Below, one piece after another: positions 1 to 9,135 of a stretch of 64,000 nucleotides of DNA (position 1 is its first letter; the number at the start of each line of letters is the position of its first letter). The notes below the pieces were generated by a model that saw only the letters and a list, made by a program, of their open reading frames with translations, made no database searches and was not told the DNA's origin. The DNA comes from Vagococcus elongatus (GTDB lineage Bacteria > Bacillota > Bacilli > Lactobacillales > Vagococcaceae), in assembly GCF_003987645.1 (NCBI RefSeq), contig NZ_NGKA01000004.1, forward strand, positions 80,960-144,959, in the 5' to 3' direction. Both the position numbers and the translations under genes were made by a program.

Positions 1-612
<612 letters not shown>

Positions 613-1650
613 TTATTTGATAAACATGGCGTCGCCGAAACTAAAAAAGCGATACTTTTCTGAGACAGCATGCTTATACGCTGAAAGCACCTGATCTCGT
701 CCGGCAAAGGCACTAACCAGCATGACTAGCGTAGATTTGGGTAAATGGAAGTTTGTCACAAAGGCATCCACCACTTTAAACTCATACCCCGGCGTGATAA
801 AAATCTCTGTCCAGCCGCTATCCCCCTGAATCTCACCGGAAAACTTCGAACCGATTGTTTCTAGGGTTCGAATACTTGTCGTGCCGACCGCAACAATCTT
901 TCCCCCTTGGTGTTTCACATCATTTAATACTGCAGCTGCTTCATCAGTCAACTGATAAAATTCACTGTGCATGTGATGTTCGGCAATATTGACCACACTT
1001 ACCGGGCGAAAAGTCCCGAGCCCCACATGAAGGGTCAGATAGACGAGCTTGATACCTTTTTTTTCGATTTTTTTTAGAAGTTCTTCTGTAAAATGCAGAC
1101 CTGCCGTTGGCGCAGCCGCGGAACCATTTTCTTTTGCATAAACAGTCTGATAACGGTTCGGGTCCTCTAACCGTGTTTTGATATAAGGGGGCAAAGGCAT
1201 CTCCCCTAACGTCTCTAAAATTTCCAGAAAGACTCCTTGATACTGAAAATCAATGACCCGCCCGCCATGTTCTAATTCCTCAATCACTGTTGCCTGCAAA
1301 TGACCATCCCCAAAAGAAATCACTGTGCCGACTTTTGCTCTTTTAGCTGGTTTGATCAGGGTTTCCCATCGGTCCCCTTGAATATTTTTCAATAGCAGAA
1401 CTTCCAATTGTCCCCCTGTTGCCGGCTTGATACCGTAAATCCTAGCAGGCAATACCCGTGTATCATTCATCACCAAAGCATCTCCGGCATCCAGCTCGTC
1501 TATGATATCGGTGAAGTGCTTATCATGTATCTTTCCTGTTTTATGGTCAAGCATCAGTAATCGTGAAGCTTCACGATTTTCCAAAGGTGTTTGGGCAATC
1601 AATGTCTCTGGCAATTCAAAATCAAAATCATCTGTTGTATATGTCTTCAT
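613..1650 (-). CDS. queA: S-adenosylmethionine:tRNA ribosyltransferase-isomerase
   Basis: QueA transfers and isomerises the ribosyl group of SAM onto 7-aminomethyl-7-deazaguanine in tRNA, making epoxyqueuosine. The 345-residue length is normal. Conserved stretches are visible: NDTRVLPAR (62-70), [11 protein letters not shown] (177-187) and the C-terminal NFHLPKSTL segment. The start is preceded by an AGAGGGA ribosome site. It lies downstream of ruvB on the same strand, separated by a terminator-like hairpin, and upstream of tgt, the previous enzyme of the queuosine pathway. Confidence 0.96.
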   Translation of the reverse strand: MKTYTTDDFDFELPETLIAQTPLENREASRLLMLDHKTGKIHDKHFTDIIDELDAGDALVMNDTRVLPARIYGIKPATGGQLEVLLLKNIQGDRWETLIKPAKRAKVGTVISFGDGHLQATVIEELEHGGRVIDFQYQGVFLEILETLGEMPLPPYIKTRLEDPNRYQTVYAKENGSAAAPTAGLHFTEELLKKIEKKGIKLVYLTLHVGLGTFRPVSVVNIAEHHMHSEFYQLTDEAAAVLNDVKHQGGKIVAVGTTSIRTLETIGSKFSGEIQGDSGWTEIFITPGYEFKVVDAFVTNFHLPKSTLVMLVSAFAGRDQVLSAYKHAVSEKYRFFSFGDAMFIK

Positions 1651-1725
1651 TTACGTCCCTCTATTTCTTCCATTAGTTCACTTTGCCATTTTATCATTAA
1701 AATCGGAAAAAGTAATAACAATTAA

Positions 1726-1755
1726 TTTAAAAAGCCCTCTTCTAAGAGAGGACTT
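1726..1755 (-). terminator. Terminator after ruvB
   Basis: On the minus strand a 9-bp stem with one U-G pair (1747-1755 with 1732-1740) is followed by a short T-rich tract. It touches the ruvB stop codon. It probably attenuates read-through from ruvAB into queA. Confidence 0.6.
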
Positions 1756-2754
1756 CTATTCCTTATAACGATAACCCAGATGAGCATACGCCCTCGGAGT
1801 CGCCACACGTCCGCGGGGAGTGCGTTGGATAAACCCTTTCTGAATAAGATAAGGTTCATACATATCCTCAACAGTTTCTGTTTCTTCACTGATGTTGACT
1901 GACAGTGTGCTTAAGCCTACAGGACCGCCGCCATATAATTCGATCATCGTCTTTAAAATTTTTTGATCCACATAATCCAAACCTTCTTGATCCACTCGCA
2001 AAATCGTCAAAGCTTTATCAGCGATTTTTTGATCCACGACGCCGTCACTTTCCACTTGGGCCACATCTCTGACCCTGCGGAGCAGCCGGTTGGCAATCCG
2101 TGGCGTCCCTCTTGAACGTCTGGCCAGTTCAAATGCACCTTCTTCGAGAATTTCTGTTTCAAAAATAGTTGCAGAACGAAGGACGATTTCCTGCAAATCT
2201 TCAATTTGATAATACTCCAGATGGGAAACAATCCCAAAACGATCTCGCAGAGGAGCAGAAAGCATGCCCGCCCGGGTCGTTGCGCCCACAAGAGTAAACG
2301 GAGGTAATTCAAAATGAACAGGATGGGCACCGGAGCCTTGTCCTACCATAATATCCACATAATAATCTTCCATAGCAGAGTAAAGCATTTCTTCTACTAT
2401 GCGGGGCAACCGGTGAATCTCATCAATAAATAAAACATCCCCCGGCTCAAGTTCATTTAATAAAGCAACTAAATCTCCCGGACGTTCAATGGCAGGACCA
2501 CTCGTGGTTCGAATCTGAACACCCATCTCGTTGGCGATGACCATCGCCAGTGTGGTTTTCCCTAACCCGGGAGGTCCAAATAAAAGCACATGGTCCAAAG
2601 CTTCCTGACGATTTTTCGCTGCTTGGATATAAATAGAAAGTTCTTCCTTCACTTTGTCCTGACCGATATACTGAGATAACCGCTGAGGACGTAAGGATTT
2701 CTCTTCAAATTCTTCTATCAGTTCCTCTGGAGATACTAAACGTTCTTCTGTCAT
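1756..2754 (-). CDS. ruvB: Holliday junction branch-migration ATPase RuvB
   Basis: RuvB is the AAA+ hexameric motor that, with RuvA, drives branch migration at Holliday junctions. The 332-residue protein has Walker [10 protein letters not shown] (60-68), Walker B DEIH (111-114) and a C-terminal winged-helix region ending in [17 protein letters not shown]. It follows ruvA by 12 bp in the same operon. Expression is probably damage-inducible through the LexA box upstream of ruvA. Confidence 0.97.
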   Translation of the reverse strand: MTEERLVSPEELIEEFEEKSLRPQRLSQYIGQDKVKEELSIYIQAAKNRQEALDHVLLFGPPGLGKTTLAMVIANEMGVQIRTTSGPAIERPGDLVALLNELEPGDVLFIDEIHRLPRIVEEMLYSAMEDYYVDIMVGQGSGAHPVHFELPPFTLVGATTRAGMLSAPLRDRFGIVSHLEYYQIEDLQEIVLRSATIFETEILEEGAFELARRSRGTPRIANRLLRRVRDVAQVESDGVVDQKIADKALTILRVDQEGLDYVDQKILKTMIELYGGGPVGLSTLSVNISEETETVEDMYEPYLIQKGFIQRTPRGRVATPRAYAHLGYRYKE

Positions 2755-2766
2755 GATCTTCCCTCA

Positions 2767-3381
2767 CTATTTTTTCATCAGTAAACTTAATCCCTGTCTT
2801 AAATAAGCATCGGTGGATGTTAAACTTTCGACTGCCAGTTCTTTTTCTATACGCTTCAGCTCTCTGCGACTGTATCCCAGTGCGGCTAAAGCTTCCATCG
2901 CTTCATCAAAATACTGATTATCAGAAACCGCCACCACAGGTTCGACGTTCTCTGTGGCATCTTTTAGCTCTCCAATAACCAAATCATCCAACTTGCCTTT
3001 CAAATCCAGAATCATTTGTTGGGCAGTTTTTTTTCCGACCCCTGGAAACTTTGTCAAATACTTGACATTTTCCGACTCCACAGCGTTAACAAGCCCTCCA
3101 TGGTCTTCTCCTGCCATAATCGCCAAAGCACTTTTAGGTCCAATTCCTGAAACGCTGATTAGTTTGATAAATAATTGTTTTTCCTCGAAAGTTGAAAAAC
3201 CATACAACAAGATAGCATCTTCTCTCACCGCTTGGTAAACAAAAACTTTTATTTCCTCTTTTTGTTGTGCCGCATAACGAAAAGGATTGGCGACAGCCAG
3301 CTGATAGCCGATACCTGCCGTTTCCAATACGATATAATAAGGACTGATAAACGTCACATAACCTTTTAAATATTCATACAC
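2767..3381 (-). CDS. ruvA: Holliday junction DNA-binding protein RuvA (GTG start)
   Basis: RuvA binds the four-way junction and loads RuvB. I place the start at the GTG giving V(M)[13 protein letters not shown]: it has a GGAGG site about 8 bases upstream and gives 204 residues, the usual length. An ATG 63 bases further out would add residues unlike RuvA and would place the LexA box inside the gene. Helix-hairpin-helix segments are visible around [11 protein letters not shown] and [13 protein letters not shown]. The C-terminal domain III, which contacts RuvB, carries [12 protein letters not shown]. Confidence 0.93.
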   Translation of the reverse strand: MYEYLKGYVTFISPYYIVLETAGIGYQLAVANPFRYAAQQKEEIKVFVYQAVREDAILLYGFSTFEEKQLFIKLISVSGIGPKSALAIMAGEDHGGLVNAVESENVKYLTKFPGVGKKTAQQMILDLKGKLDDLVIGELKDATENVEPVVAVSDNQYFDEAMEALAALGYSRRELKRIEKELAVESLTSTDAYLRQGLSLLMKK

Positions 3382-3400
3382 GCAGTTGCACCTCCAATTA

Positions 3401-3428
3401 AAAACATGCGTTCGCTTTTTTGATTGTA
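3401..3428 (-). promoter_or_regulatory. ruvAB promoter with LexA (SOS) box
   Basis: On the minus strand, CGAACGCATGTTTT (3401-3414) fits the Gram-positive LexA/DinR consensus CGAACRNRYGTTY at all 13 of those positions. A -10 hexamer TACAAT lies just upstream at 3423-3428. The box is therefore close to the expected transcription start and upstream of the ruvA GTG. ruvAB is a known SOS operon in Bacillus. Confidence 0.75.
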
Positions 3429-3477
3429 ACATATTTCTACTCAAATGAAAAAAATCAAATGATTTTAGTTGAAGTTG

Positions 3478-4821
3478 TCAAGATTTTTTAAGCATGATCA
3501 GCAGTACTAGCAGTACTATAAGAAGCAAGCTGACGAGCAATAAAAAGATGGTTACAGGCAACAGCAAATACAATAAAAGTAAAATCCCCAGCATCCCTAT
3601 ACCCATGCCGACAGCTTTACCGAGAGCTTGCGGATTAACCTTTCTCCCCTTGATTGTTTTGGGTAACAGGAAGAGAAATTTCCCCAAAAACAGAACTACC
3701 CCTAAAATTATCAGTAAAACAGCTATAACGGAAAATAGTTTTTCCAAAATAGTCAGACTGTGACCAGAAAAAACAGAGGACAGATCCGTCGATTTATCCA
3801 AGGTCACTGCTTCCTCACGGATAGTCTCCATAACTACATCCATCAGACGAGAAGGGCTTGAAATCGTTCTGTCTAATGTGGGAGTCCAAATCATCAGCCC
3901 CAAAGAACCCAATTCGATGGATGCCAATGTTTTTTCTTTTACTGTCAATTTATTATTGAAATAAAAAATTTCTCCATCAATGGCCACCTCATCCGCCATC
4001 GGTACTTCTGCCACTTTCTGAACGATATCCCGGTATGAATAAACGGCGCCGCTTTCAGCCTTTCCGTAAAAAGGAATGCCTGCCGCCAATTTATTCATGT
4101 GATTCCCGCCTAAAAGTTCATTCCAATAAAGCAGATTTTGCTCATGGAGCTCAAGAGGCGAGTGCTGCGGATATCCGTCGATTTGCGCATCATAAGACAT
4201 GATATTGATCCAGTCAGCTTCTTTTAAACCTTCCGGCAGAAAATGCTGTCCCCAGTGCCCGCTTGGCTGACCATTAGCCGCAATACCTGTAGGAACAGTA
4301 ATTGACAACGTCGCCGAATCAGCTAGCTTTTTGTTCAGTTTTTTTATAAACAAGGCAAATTGTTCCGCCTGTTCTTCTGAGGGATATTCCCAATCGATAT
4401 CCACATTATCTATGTCGAACTTTTTAACAAAGCTCAAAATTTCTTCGATAAATTTTTCTTGGTTATCCGCCTTCGTAGCTTCTGCAAAATTCTCGCTTAG
4501 TCCCCAGCCGCCGATGCTTACACCTACCCTGACATTGGAGTTGTGAGCCTCCTTAACCAAGCCATGCAGCTGTTCCTCACTGCCGCTCTCCGAAAACGAC
4601 AACGTCCCGTCCGGCTCAGGAATCAACGAAAAATAGTTCACATCAGTAAACATCTCTAAATCTACTGTATCTTCTAGCCTTGCCAAGTCATAGTCAGGCA
4701 AATAACCGATTAATCGAAAACCCTCTGCCTGTACGTCGGCTGATGGTAACAAAAAAAAGACGACGACCACTATCACTGCCAAAAAGCAGGGATACAGTCT
4801 CTGTCGAATAGACTTTTTCAT
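3478..4821 (-). CDS. Membrane-anchored GH18 glycosidase (chitinase / spore-hydrolase-like)
   Basis: The 447-residue protein starts with an N-terminal signal segment (about 8-32, ending near VQA). A GH18 barrel follows: SIGGWG at 102-107, the catalytic DxxDxDxE motif D138-E145 followed by WEYP-type context, and IMSYDAQ near 219. Members hydrolyse beta-1,4-GlcNAc chains such as chitin or peptidoglycan-related glycans. The C-terminal 95 or so residues are unusual: a hydrophobic segment near 358-385, a short basic loop (KTIKGRK), then a long hydrophobic tract (about 402-444) ending in KKS. The catalytic domain should face outside, tethered by this tail. It precedes ruvA on the same strand, but ruvA has its own promoter. 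The substrate cannot be told from sequence. Confidence 0.8.
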   Translation of the reverse strand: MKKSIRQRLYPCFLAVIVVVVFFLLPSADVQAEGFRLIGYLPDYDLARLEDTVDLEMFTDVNYFSLIPEPDGTLSFSESGSEEQLHGLVKEAHNSNVRVGVSIGGWGLSENFAEATKADNQEKFIEEILSFVKKFDIDNVDIDWEYPSEEQAEQFALFIKKLNKKLADSATLSITVPTGIAANGQPSGHWGQHFLPEGLKEADWINIMSYDAQIDGYPQHSPLELHEQNLLYWNELLGGNHMNKLAAGIPFYGKAESGAVYSYRDIVQKVAEVPMADEVAIDGEIFYFNNKLTVKEKTLASIELGSLGLMIWTPTLDRTISSPSRLMDVVMETIREEAVTLDKSTDLSSVFSGHSLTILEKLFSVIAVLLIILGVVLFLGKFLFLLPKTIKGRKVNPQALGKAVGMGIGMLGILLLLYLLLPVTIFLLLVSLLLIVLLVLLIMLKKS

Positions 4822-5126
4822 AAATAATATCCTTTCTAAACAAGGTTTTATTCATTATACCAAACCCCATTAACTTGTGTACATTTCTCCGCTTCTTTTT
4901 ATCACTTCCTTCATTTTCACCGCGTTAACCCGTAAATTTAAAATAATCTCTAAAGAAAATTTTTACGGGTTCCAAAATCTGTTAAAGTTTTGTATGATTA
5001 GTAACATAATCTTTTTAGTTCACTGGTTGCTTATTTTCAGCAACGCACACTACCTTGTGTTTCAAGGAGAACTCTAAAAATTACAACGCATTTTTAATAT
5101 AAAATATTTTAAACAAGGAGTACACT
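4822..5126. other. Divergent intergenic region, GH18 / DUF368
   Basis: The stretch is 305 bp and A+T-rich. It contains the GH18 extended -10 and the AAGGAG ribosome site of the DUF368 gene. A hydrophobic 66-codon frame (4877-5077) begins with TTG without a ribosome site and is not accepted as a gene. Confidence 0.5.
4854..4862 (-). promoter_or_regulatory. Extended -10 promoter of the GH18 gene
   Basis: TGGTATAAT on the minus strand, 33 bp before the GH18 ATG. No convincing -35 is seen, which suits an extended -10 promoter. Confidence 0.45.
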
Positions 5127-5966
5127 ATGACAAACGCAATGAAAGATTGGTTATTAAGATTTATCAAGGGAATGTTTATCGGTTCTGGATTTATTTTGCC
5201 GGGGGTCAGCGGCGGGGCTTTGGCAGCTATTTTTGGTATTTATGAAAGAATTATTTCATTTTTAGCTCACATCACACGAAATTTTAAAGAAAATGTGCTG
5301 TTTTTTATTCCTGTAGGTCTTGGAGGCCTGTTTGGGATGTTTATTTTATCCTTTGGAGTCAGTTTTGCACTAGGTAATTATCAAACCATTGTTTTATGGT
5401 TTTTTGTAGGCTGTATCCTTGGGACTGCGCCTGCCTTGTGGAAAGAAGCTGGTAAAAACGGCAGAACAAACCGTGACATCATCATCATGGCAGTAACCTT
5501 TGTAGCGGCAGTTATTTTCCTGTATGTTATTGAAGATTCTATCGGCGGAAGTTTAACACCGAGCTTTTTAAATTGGGTGATGTCTGGAGCATTGATTGCG
5601 CTTGGGGTCATCGTCCCCGGTCTAAGTCCTTCTAATTTTTTAGCTTTCTTTGGATTATATAAACCAATGTCAGACGGCATTAAAACTTTGGATTTCAGTG
5701 TCTTAATACCTTTGGCAATCGGCGGGGTCATTTGCCTTCTAAGTTTATCCAAAATCATGGACGCTATTTTCCAACGGGCGTATCCGCAAATGTTCCATTT
5801 TATTTTAGGTGTGGTCTTTGCTTCAACCATTATGATTATCCCTGCAAATTTCAGTGTTGACTACGCTGGATTTGGCTGGTTGCAATATCTCTGGTGTGTC
5901 ATCAGCTGTGTTGCGGGAGCCGCCTTAGGAAAATGGATGAGCCGGTTAGAAGAGACGTATAAATAA
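5127..5966 (+). CDS. DUF368 membrane protein, putative polyprenyl-phosphate translocase (PopT family)
   Basis: This 279-residue polytopic membrane protein carries the hallmark repeated motif of DUF368: ILPGVSGGALAAIFGIYE (about 23-40) and IVPGLSPSNFLAFFGLYK (about 163-180), two inverted-repeat halves. DUF368 proteins have been reported to return undecaprenyl phosphate from the outer to the inner leaflet, so it probably recycles the lipid carrier for wall synthesis. The start has an AAGGAG site 8 bases upstream. It stands alone on the plus strand and ends in a shared terminator. The family assignment is strong; function rests on the family. Confidence 0.88.
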   Translation: MTNAMKDWLLRFIKGMFIGSGFILPGVSGGALAAIFGIYERIISFLAHITRNFKENVLFFIPVGLGGLFGMFILSFGVSFALGNYQTIVLWFFVGCILGTAPALWKEAGKNGRTNRDIIIMAVTFVAAVIFLYVIEDSIGGSLTPSFLNWVMSGALIALGVIVPGLSPSNFLAFFGLYKPMSDGIKTLDFSVLIPLAIGGVICLLSLSKIMDAIFQRAYPQMFHFILGVVFASTIMIIPANFSVDYAGFGWLQYLWCVISCVAGAALGKWMSRLEETYK

Positions 5967-5988
5967 CCGAGTCGGAAATAAAAATTTA

Positions 5989-6030
5989 AAAACACGATAG
6001 AGCCTAAATAAATGGCCTATCGTGTTTTTT
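5989..6030. terminator. Bidirectional terminator between DUF368 gene and deoC
   Basis: The stem AACACGATAG/CTATCGTGTT continues with GCC/GGC and has A and T runs on either side. It can stop both the plus-strand DUF368 transcript and the minus-strand deoC transcript. Confidence 0.8.
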
Positions 6031-6060
6031 GATTTAATTTTTAAACTTTATTTGTTCCGC

Positions 6061-6729
6061 CTAGTATCCTGAGTCTTTTATTTTTTCTCCTGAAACAATC
6101 GCCACACCTGCACTGGCCCCGATTCTAGAAGCCCCGGCTGCCACCATTTCTTCCACGTCTTCTTTCGAGTGGATACCGCCGGATGCTTTAACCTGCGCCT
6201 GACTTCCGACCGTCTTCTTCATCAATTTCACATCTGCGGCTGTTGCTCCCCCAGTGGAAAATCCAGTAGATGTTTTTACAAAATCTGCTCCGGCTTCCAC
6301 AGCCAATTCACAAGCTTTGATTTTCTCTTCATCAGTCAGCAAGGCTGTTTCAATAATAACTTTTACTAAAGCTTTGCCTTTAGCCGCACCGACAACCCCT
6401 TGAATATCATTTAACACTTGGTCATACTGGCCACCTTTTAAAGCGCCGATGTTGATAACCATGTCAACTTCACTTGCACCATTTGCAATAGCTTGGGCTG
6501 CTTCAAATGCTTTTGTTTCCGCAGCGTTCGCTCCCAAAGGAAATCCTATCACCGTGCAAACCTTCACTTGGCTGTCTTTCAATTGCTCTGCGGCCAGCGG
6601 TACCCAAACCGGATTGATACAAACTGAAAAAAATCCATAGTCTTTCGCTTCAGAAACTAAGGTCAAAATATCTTCCTCAGTAGTTTCTGCTTTCAATGCT
6701 GTATGGTCGATCAATTTTGCTAAATCCAT
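6061..6729 (-). CDS. deoC: Deoxyribose-phosphate aldolase
   Basis: DeoC cleaves 2-deoxyribose-5-phosphate to glyceraldehyde-3-phosphate and acetaldehyde in nucleoside catabolism. The 222-residue class I aldolase shows the Schiff-base lysine K152 in [13 protein letters not shown] and the supporting residues in SEVDMV (D89) and VKASGG (K181). It has its own promoter, with an operator-like dyad at the -35, and lies just downstream of a SorC-family repressor gene. No deoxynucleoside kinase, phosphorylase or permease gene accompanies it here, so it is a reduced deo locus. Confidence 0.95.
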   Translation of the reverse strand: MDLAKLIDHTALKAETTEEDILTLVSEAKDYGFFSVCINPVWVPLAAEQLKDSQVKVCTVIGFPLGANAAETKAFEAAQAIANGASEVDMVINIGALKGGQYDQVLNDIQGVVGAAKGKALVKVIIETALLTDEEKIKACELAVEAGADFVKTSTGFSTGGATAADVKLMKKTVGSQAQVKASGGIHSKEDVEEMVAAGASRIGASAGVAIVSGEKIKDSGY

Positions 6730-6762
6730 TTCTATTCCTTCTTCCCATGTCTTAATATCCTA

Positions 6763-6801
6763 AGTATAGCCCGACGCAGAACAAATGTAAAATTTATTCT
6801 G
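6763..6801 (-). promoter_or_regulatory. deoC promoter with overlapping operator dyad
   Basis: On the minus strand: -35 TTTACA (6786-6791), 17-bp spacer, -10 TATACT (6763-6768). A dyad covers 6777-6801 with 10-base arms CAGAACAAAT and ATTTATTCTG on the plus strand. Nine of ten pairs match, around a 5-base centre. It overlaps the -35 box, a typical repressor position; the likely ligand is the regulator encoded immediately upstream. Confidence 0.65.
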
Positions 6802-6825
6802 AACGTTTTTTCTCTGAATGCTCGT

Positions 6826-7761
6826 CTATTTGAGTAATTGTTCCGCCGTCTGATAATCTGTCACCAGAACATTGGCATAATTTCCAGATAAAGCACCTTT
6901 GATTGCCTGAACTTTATGCTTTCCGCCCGCGACAAGAAGGGATGTCTCTTTTTTCTTTAATTCATCCAACTCGATCCCGATTGTCCGCTGATTAACAGCA
7001 TCATGAACGATTTTTCCTTGCACATCAAAAAATCTAGAACAGATATCTCCCACTGCTGTCTGTTGTATCTGATTTTTTTCCTCTTCATCCAAGTACCCTA
7101 AACGAAACAACAACGCTTCATCTCTGACGGTTCCAACTGTAAAAATAGCCATATTGGCTTTTTCTCCTAAAGATACCAAACGTTGGATATGCCGGTCCTG
7201 TTCTACCATTTCTTTAACTTCTCTCTTATCAAAAATAACCGGCAATGGCAGTGGCAGTCCTTCGGCTTGAAATCTTTGCGCGAATAAAGAGAGTGCTTCA
7301 TGGGCATAATTATCTACTTGCGAATGAGTCATGCTGCCTTTTAATTGCACGACTTGGATATTATCAATAATTTGAGGCGTTATTTTTTTAGCTACCTCAT
7401 ACAGTGTCGTCCCCCAGCTGATGCCGATGATATCCCCGCTTTTAACATGCTGGTCAATATAGCGGGCAGCTGCTTTGCTGATTTCATCAACAATCAAAGG
7501 ATAATTTTCACTCGTTGTCTGTGCGACAATGACCTCTTTCAAGTCAAACTTTTCTTTCAGCTGCTCGGATAAAATTTCTGCCCCTGTGAAAGGATTCCTA
7601 ATAGTAATTTGAACAAAGTCTTTCTCTTTGGCATGTTTCAGCAGACGGGAAACTGTCGGTCGGGAAATAGCAAGTTCTTCAGCAATTTCCTGCTGACTAT
7701 ATTCCATCTGATAATACAATCGAGCTGCTTCTATACTTAACTGGTCTTTCTGCTTGTCCAT
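6826..7761 (-). CDS. deoR: SorC-family sugar-binding regulator, probable deoxyribonucleoside repressor DeoR
   Basis: The 311-residue protein has an N-terminal helix-turn-helix (YSQQEIAEELAISRPTVSRLL, about 21-41, written here in parts). The large effector domain is typical of the SorC/DeoR (B. subtilis type) and CggR family, with GISWGTTL and a C-terminal VAGGKHK segment. Family members bind phosphorylated sugars; B. subtilis DeoR senses deoxyribose-5-phosphate. It lies 96 bp upstream of deoC on the same strand, and deoC carries a dyad over its -35. Assignment to deoC is by context. Confidence 0.8.
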   Translation of the reverse strand: MDKQKDQLSIEAARLYYQMEYSQQEIAEELAISRPTVSRLLKHAKEKDFVQITIRNPFTGAEILSEQLKEKFDLKEVIVAQTTSENYPLIVDEISKAAARYIDQHVKSGDIIGISWGTTLYEVAKKITPQIIDNIQVVQLKGSMTHSQVDNYAHEALSLFAQRFQAEGLPLPLPVIFDKREVKEMVEQDRHIQRLVSLGEKANMAIFTVGTVRDEALLFRLGYLDEEEKNQIQQTAVGDICSRFFDVQGKIVHDAVNQRTIGIELDELKKKETSLLVAGGKHKVQAIKGALSGNYANVLVTDYQTAEQLLK

Positions 7762-7820
7762 TTATCCACGACCCTTCTTTCTCTATTATCTCTGATGACT
7801 CCCGATTTCACAACAAAATT

Positions 7821-7853
7821 AAAAGGACCGACACATCCCGTGTCAGTCCTTTT
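7821..7853 (-). terminator. Terminator after the YbjQ-family gene
   Basis: The stem AAAAGGAC/GTCCTTTT continues with GACAC/GTGTC around a 5-base loop; one mismatch lies between the two blocks. It lies between the stop of the YbjQ gene (7858) and the start of deoR (7761). Confidence 0.75.
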
Positions 7854-7857
7854 GGTT

Positions 7858-8187
7858 TTAAACGCTTAAAACTACAGCCGTTCCGCTGCAAGTAACCATC
7901 AGCATGCCATTATCTGATCCTAAGACTTCATAATCCATCTTTGTTCCGATAACTGCATCAGCTCCCAGATTTTCGGCACGTCTGCCCATTTCAGCCAACG
8001 CCTCTTCTCTAGCCTGCAGCAATTCATTTTCATAACCCTTGGAACGTCCGCCAAACATATTTCGTAAGCCCGCCCCCATATCTTTAAACATATTAATCCC
8101 TGTGATAACTTCTTCAAAAACTATCCCATGGTAGGATTCGATTTCTCTACCAACAATTTCATTTGTTGTTGTAATAATCATGTTCAT
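7858..8187 (-). CDS. YbjQ/UPF0145 family protein
   Basis: This small protein of about 107-109 residues begins (M)[14 protein letters not shown] and carries the family pattern [18 protein letters not shown]. The family (formerly DUF74) forms pentameric beta-alpha proteins of uncertain function, sometimes called heavy-metal-binding domain proteins. The GGAG site lies only 3 bases before the first ATG but 9 before the second (8179-8181), so the second ATG is the more likely start. It is monocistronic, with its own terminator. Confidence 0.85.
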   Translation of the reverse strand: MNMIITTTNEIVGREIESYHGIVFEEVITGINMFKDMGAGLRNMFGGRSKGYENELLQAREEALAEMGRRAENLGADAVIGTKMDYEVLGSDNGMLMVTCSGTAVVLSV

Positions 8188-8274
8188 GATCTCCTTTTTT
8201 ATTGATTATTTACAGTATACACCATTTTTCTCCATTGACTATACAACCTAAGGATGAAAATAAAAGCATATTTC

Positions 8275-8304
8275 TTTACTTACATTTTGTAAGTGAAGTA
8301 TACT
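8275..8304 (+). promoter_or_regulatory. Nitroreductase promoter with perfect palindromic operator
   Basis: -35 TTTACT (8275-8280), 18-bp spacer, -10 TATACT (8299-8304). A perfect 7-3-7 palindrome ACTTACA-TTT-TGTAAGT (8278-8294) overlaps the -35 and spacer. It resembles operators of HxlR/DUF24 redox regulators such as YodB (TACT-n-TTTGTAAGTA type). Those regulators control nitroreductases and quinone reductases in Bacillus. Confidence 0.65.
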
Positions 8305-8338
8305 AAAAACTAGCTTAATTAAAGGAGAGAATACAACA

Positions 8339-8935
8339 ATGACTAATTTTATCAATACTTTAAAAAAGAGACGCTCTATTTATACTATCGGCAGAGATAT
8401 CGACTTATCAGAAAAAGAAGTTGAAACTTTGATCCGCCAAGCTGTAAAGGAAAGTCCTTCTGCTTTTAACTCACAAACATCACGTGTCCTTATTTTGTTT
8501 GGTGAAGCACACGAAAAACTTTGGGAAATCGTAGAAAATACATTAGAACCTCTAACACCGCCAGAGGCATTCCCTAACACTCAAGCTAAACTTGCAGGCT
8601 TTTCTGCCGGCGTGGGAACTGTTTTGTTCTTTGAAGATCAAGCAGTCGTGAAATCTTTACAAGAACAATTTGCTTTGTATGCTGATAACTTCCCAGTCTG
8701 GGCAGAACACTCTACCGGTATCGCTCAACATTCTGTTTGGGTTGCTTTGAGTGAAATCAATATCGGCGCCAGTCTGCAACATTACAATCCAATCATTGAC
8801 CAAGAAGTTGCTGAAACATGGGAACTTCCAAAAACTTGGAAACTGACAGGACAAATGCCTTTCGGCTCTATTGAATCTCCTGCTGGGGAAAAAGAATACA
8901 TGGACGACGATGCTCGTTTCATGACATTCAACTAA
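8339..8935 (+). CDS. Nitroreductase family protein (Frm2/HBN1-like subgroup)
   Basis: This 198-residue FMN-dependent oxidoreductase has an N-terminal KKRRSIYTIG flavin-phosphate loop, an ESPSAFNSQTSR segment (about 38-49) and a central IAQHSVWVALSEINIGASLQHYN stretch, given here as a pattern. This subgroup reduces nitroaromatics or quinones with NAD(P)H and is often induced by electrophilic stress. The start has a GGAGAG site 10 bases upstream. The gene is monocistronic, behind a palindromic operator and followed by its own terminator. Confidence 0.85.
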   Translation: MTNFINTLKKRRSIYTIGRDIDLSEKEVETLIRQAVKESPSAFNSQTSRVLILFGEAHEKLWEIVENTLEPLTPPEAFPNTQAKLAGFSAGVGTVLFFEDQAVVKSLQEQFALYADNFPVWAEHSTGIAQHSVWVALSEINIGASLQHYNPIIDQEVAETWELPKTWKLTGQMPFGSIESPAGEKEYMDDDARFMTFN

Positions 8936-8948
8936 AATATCAACAGAC

Positions 8949-8981
8949 AAAAAAAACGCGTAGAATTTACGCGTTTTTTTT
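8949..8981 (+). terminator. Terminator after the nitroreductase gene
   Basis: The stem AAACGCGTA/TACGCGTTT is followed by a run of T on the plus strand, 13 bp after the stop codon. Confidence 0.8.
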
Positions 8982-9135
8982 GCCTTCAAAATTAATATTT
9001 TTTACTTGACTCATCAAGTGTCGCACTTGAAGATGGTCCAACTTCCCATTTTTAATAACATGGCTAACGTCCATCTACTTGTCTCGTTTTTTCTTTGACA
9101 TCACTTTTATAAATGTGACAATCCAATAGCCTCAA

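Noticed and set aside
3382..3444. 21-residue N-terminal extension of RuvA
   Set aside because: It contains the LexA box and the ribosome site of the GTG start, and the residues do not resemble RuvA.
4877..5077. Hydrophobic 66-codon plus-strand frame upstream of the DUF368 gene
   Set aside because: It starts at TTG without a ribosome site, lies in A+T-rich promoter DNA and has no recognisable motif.
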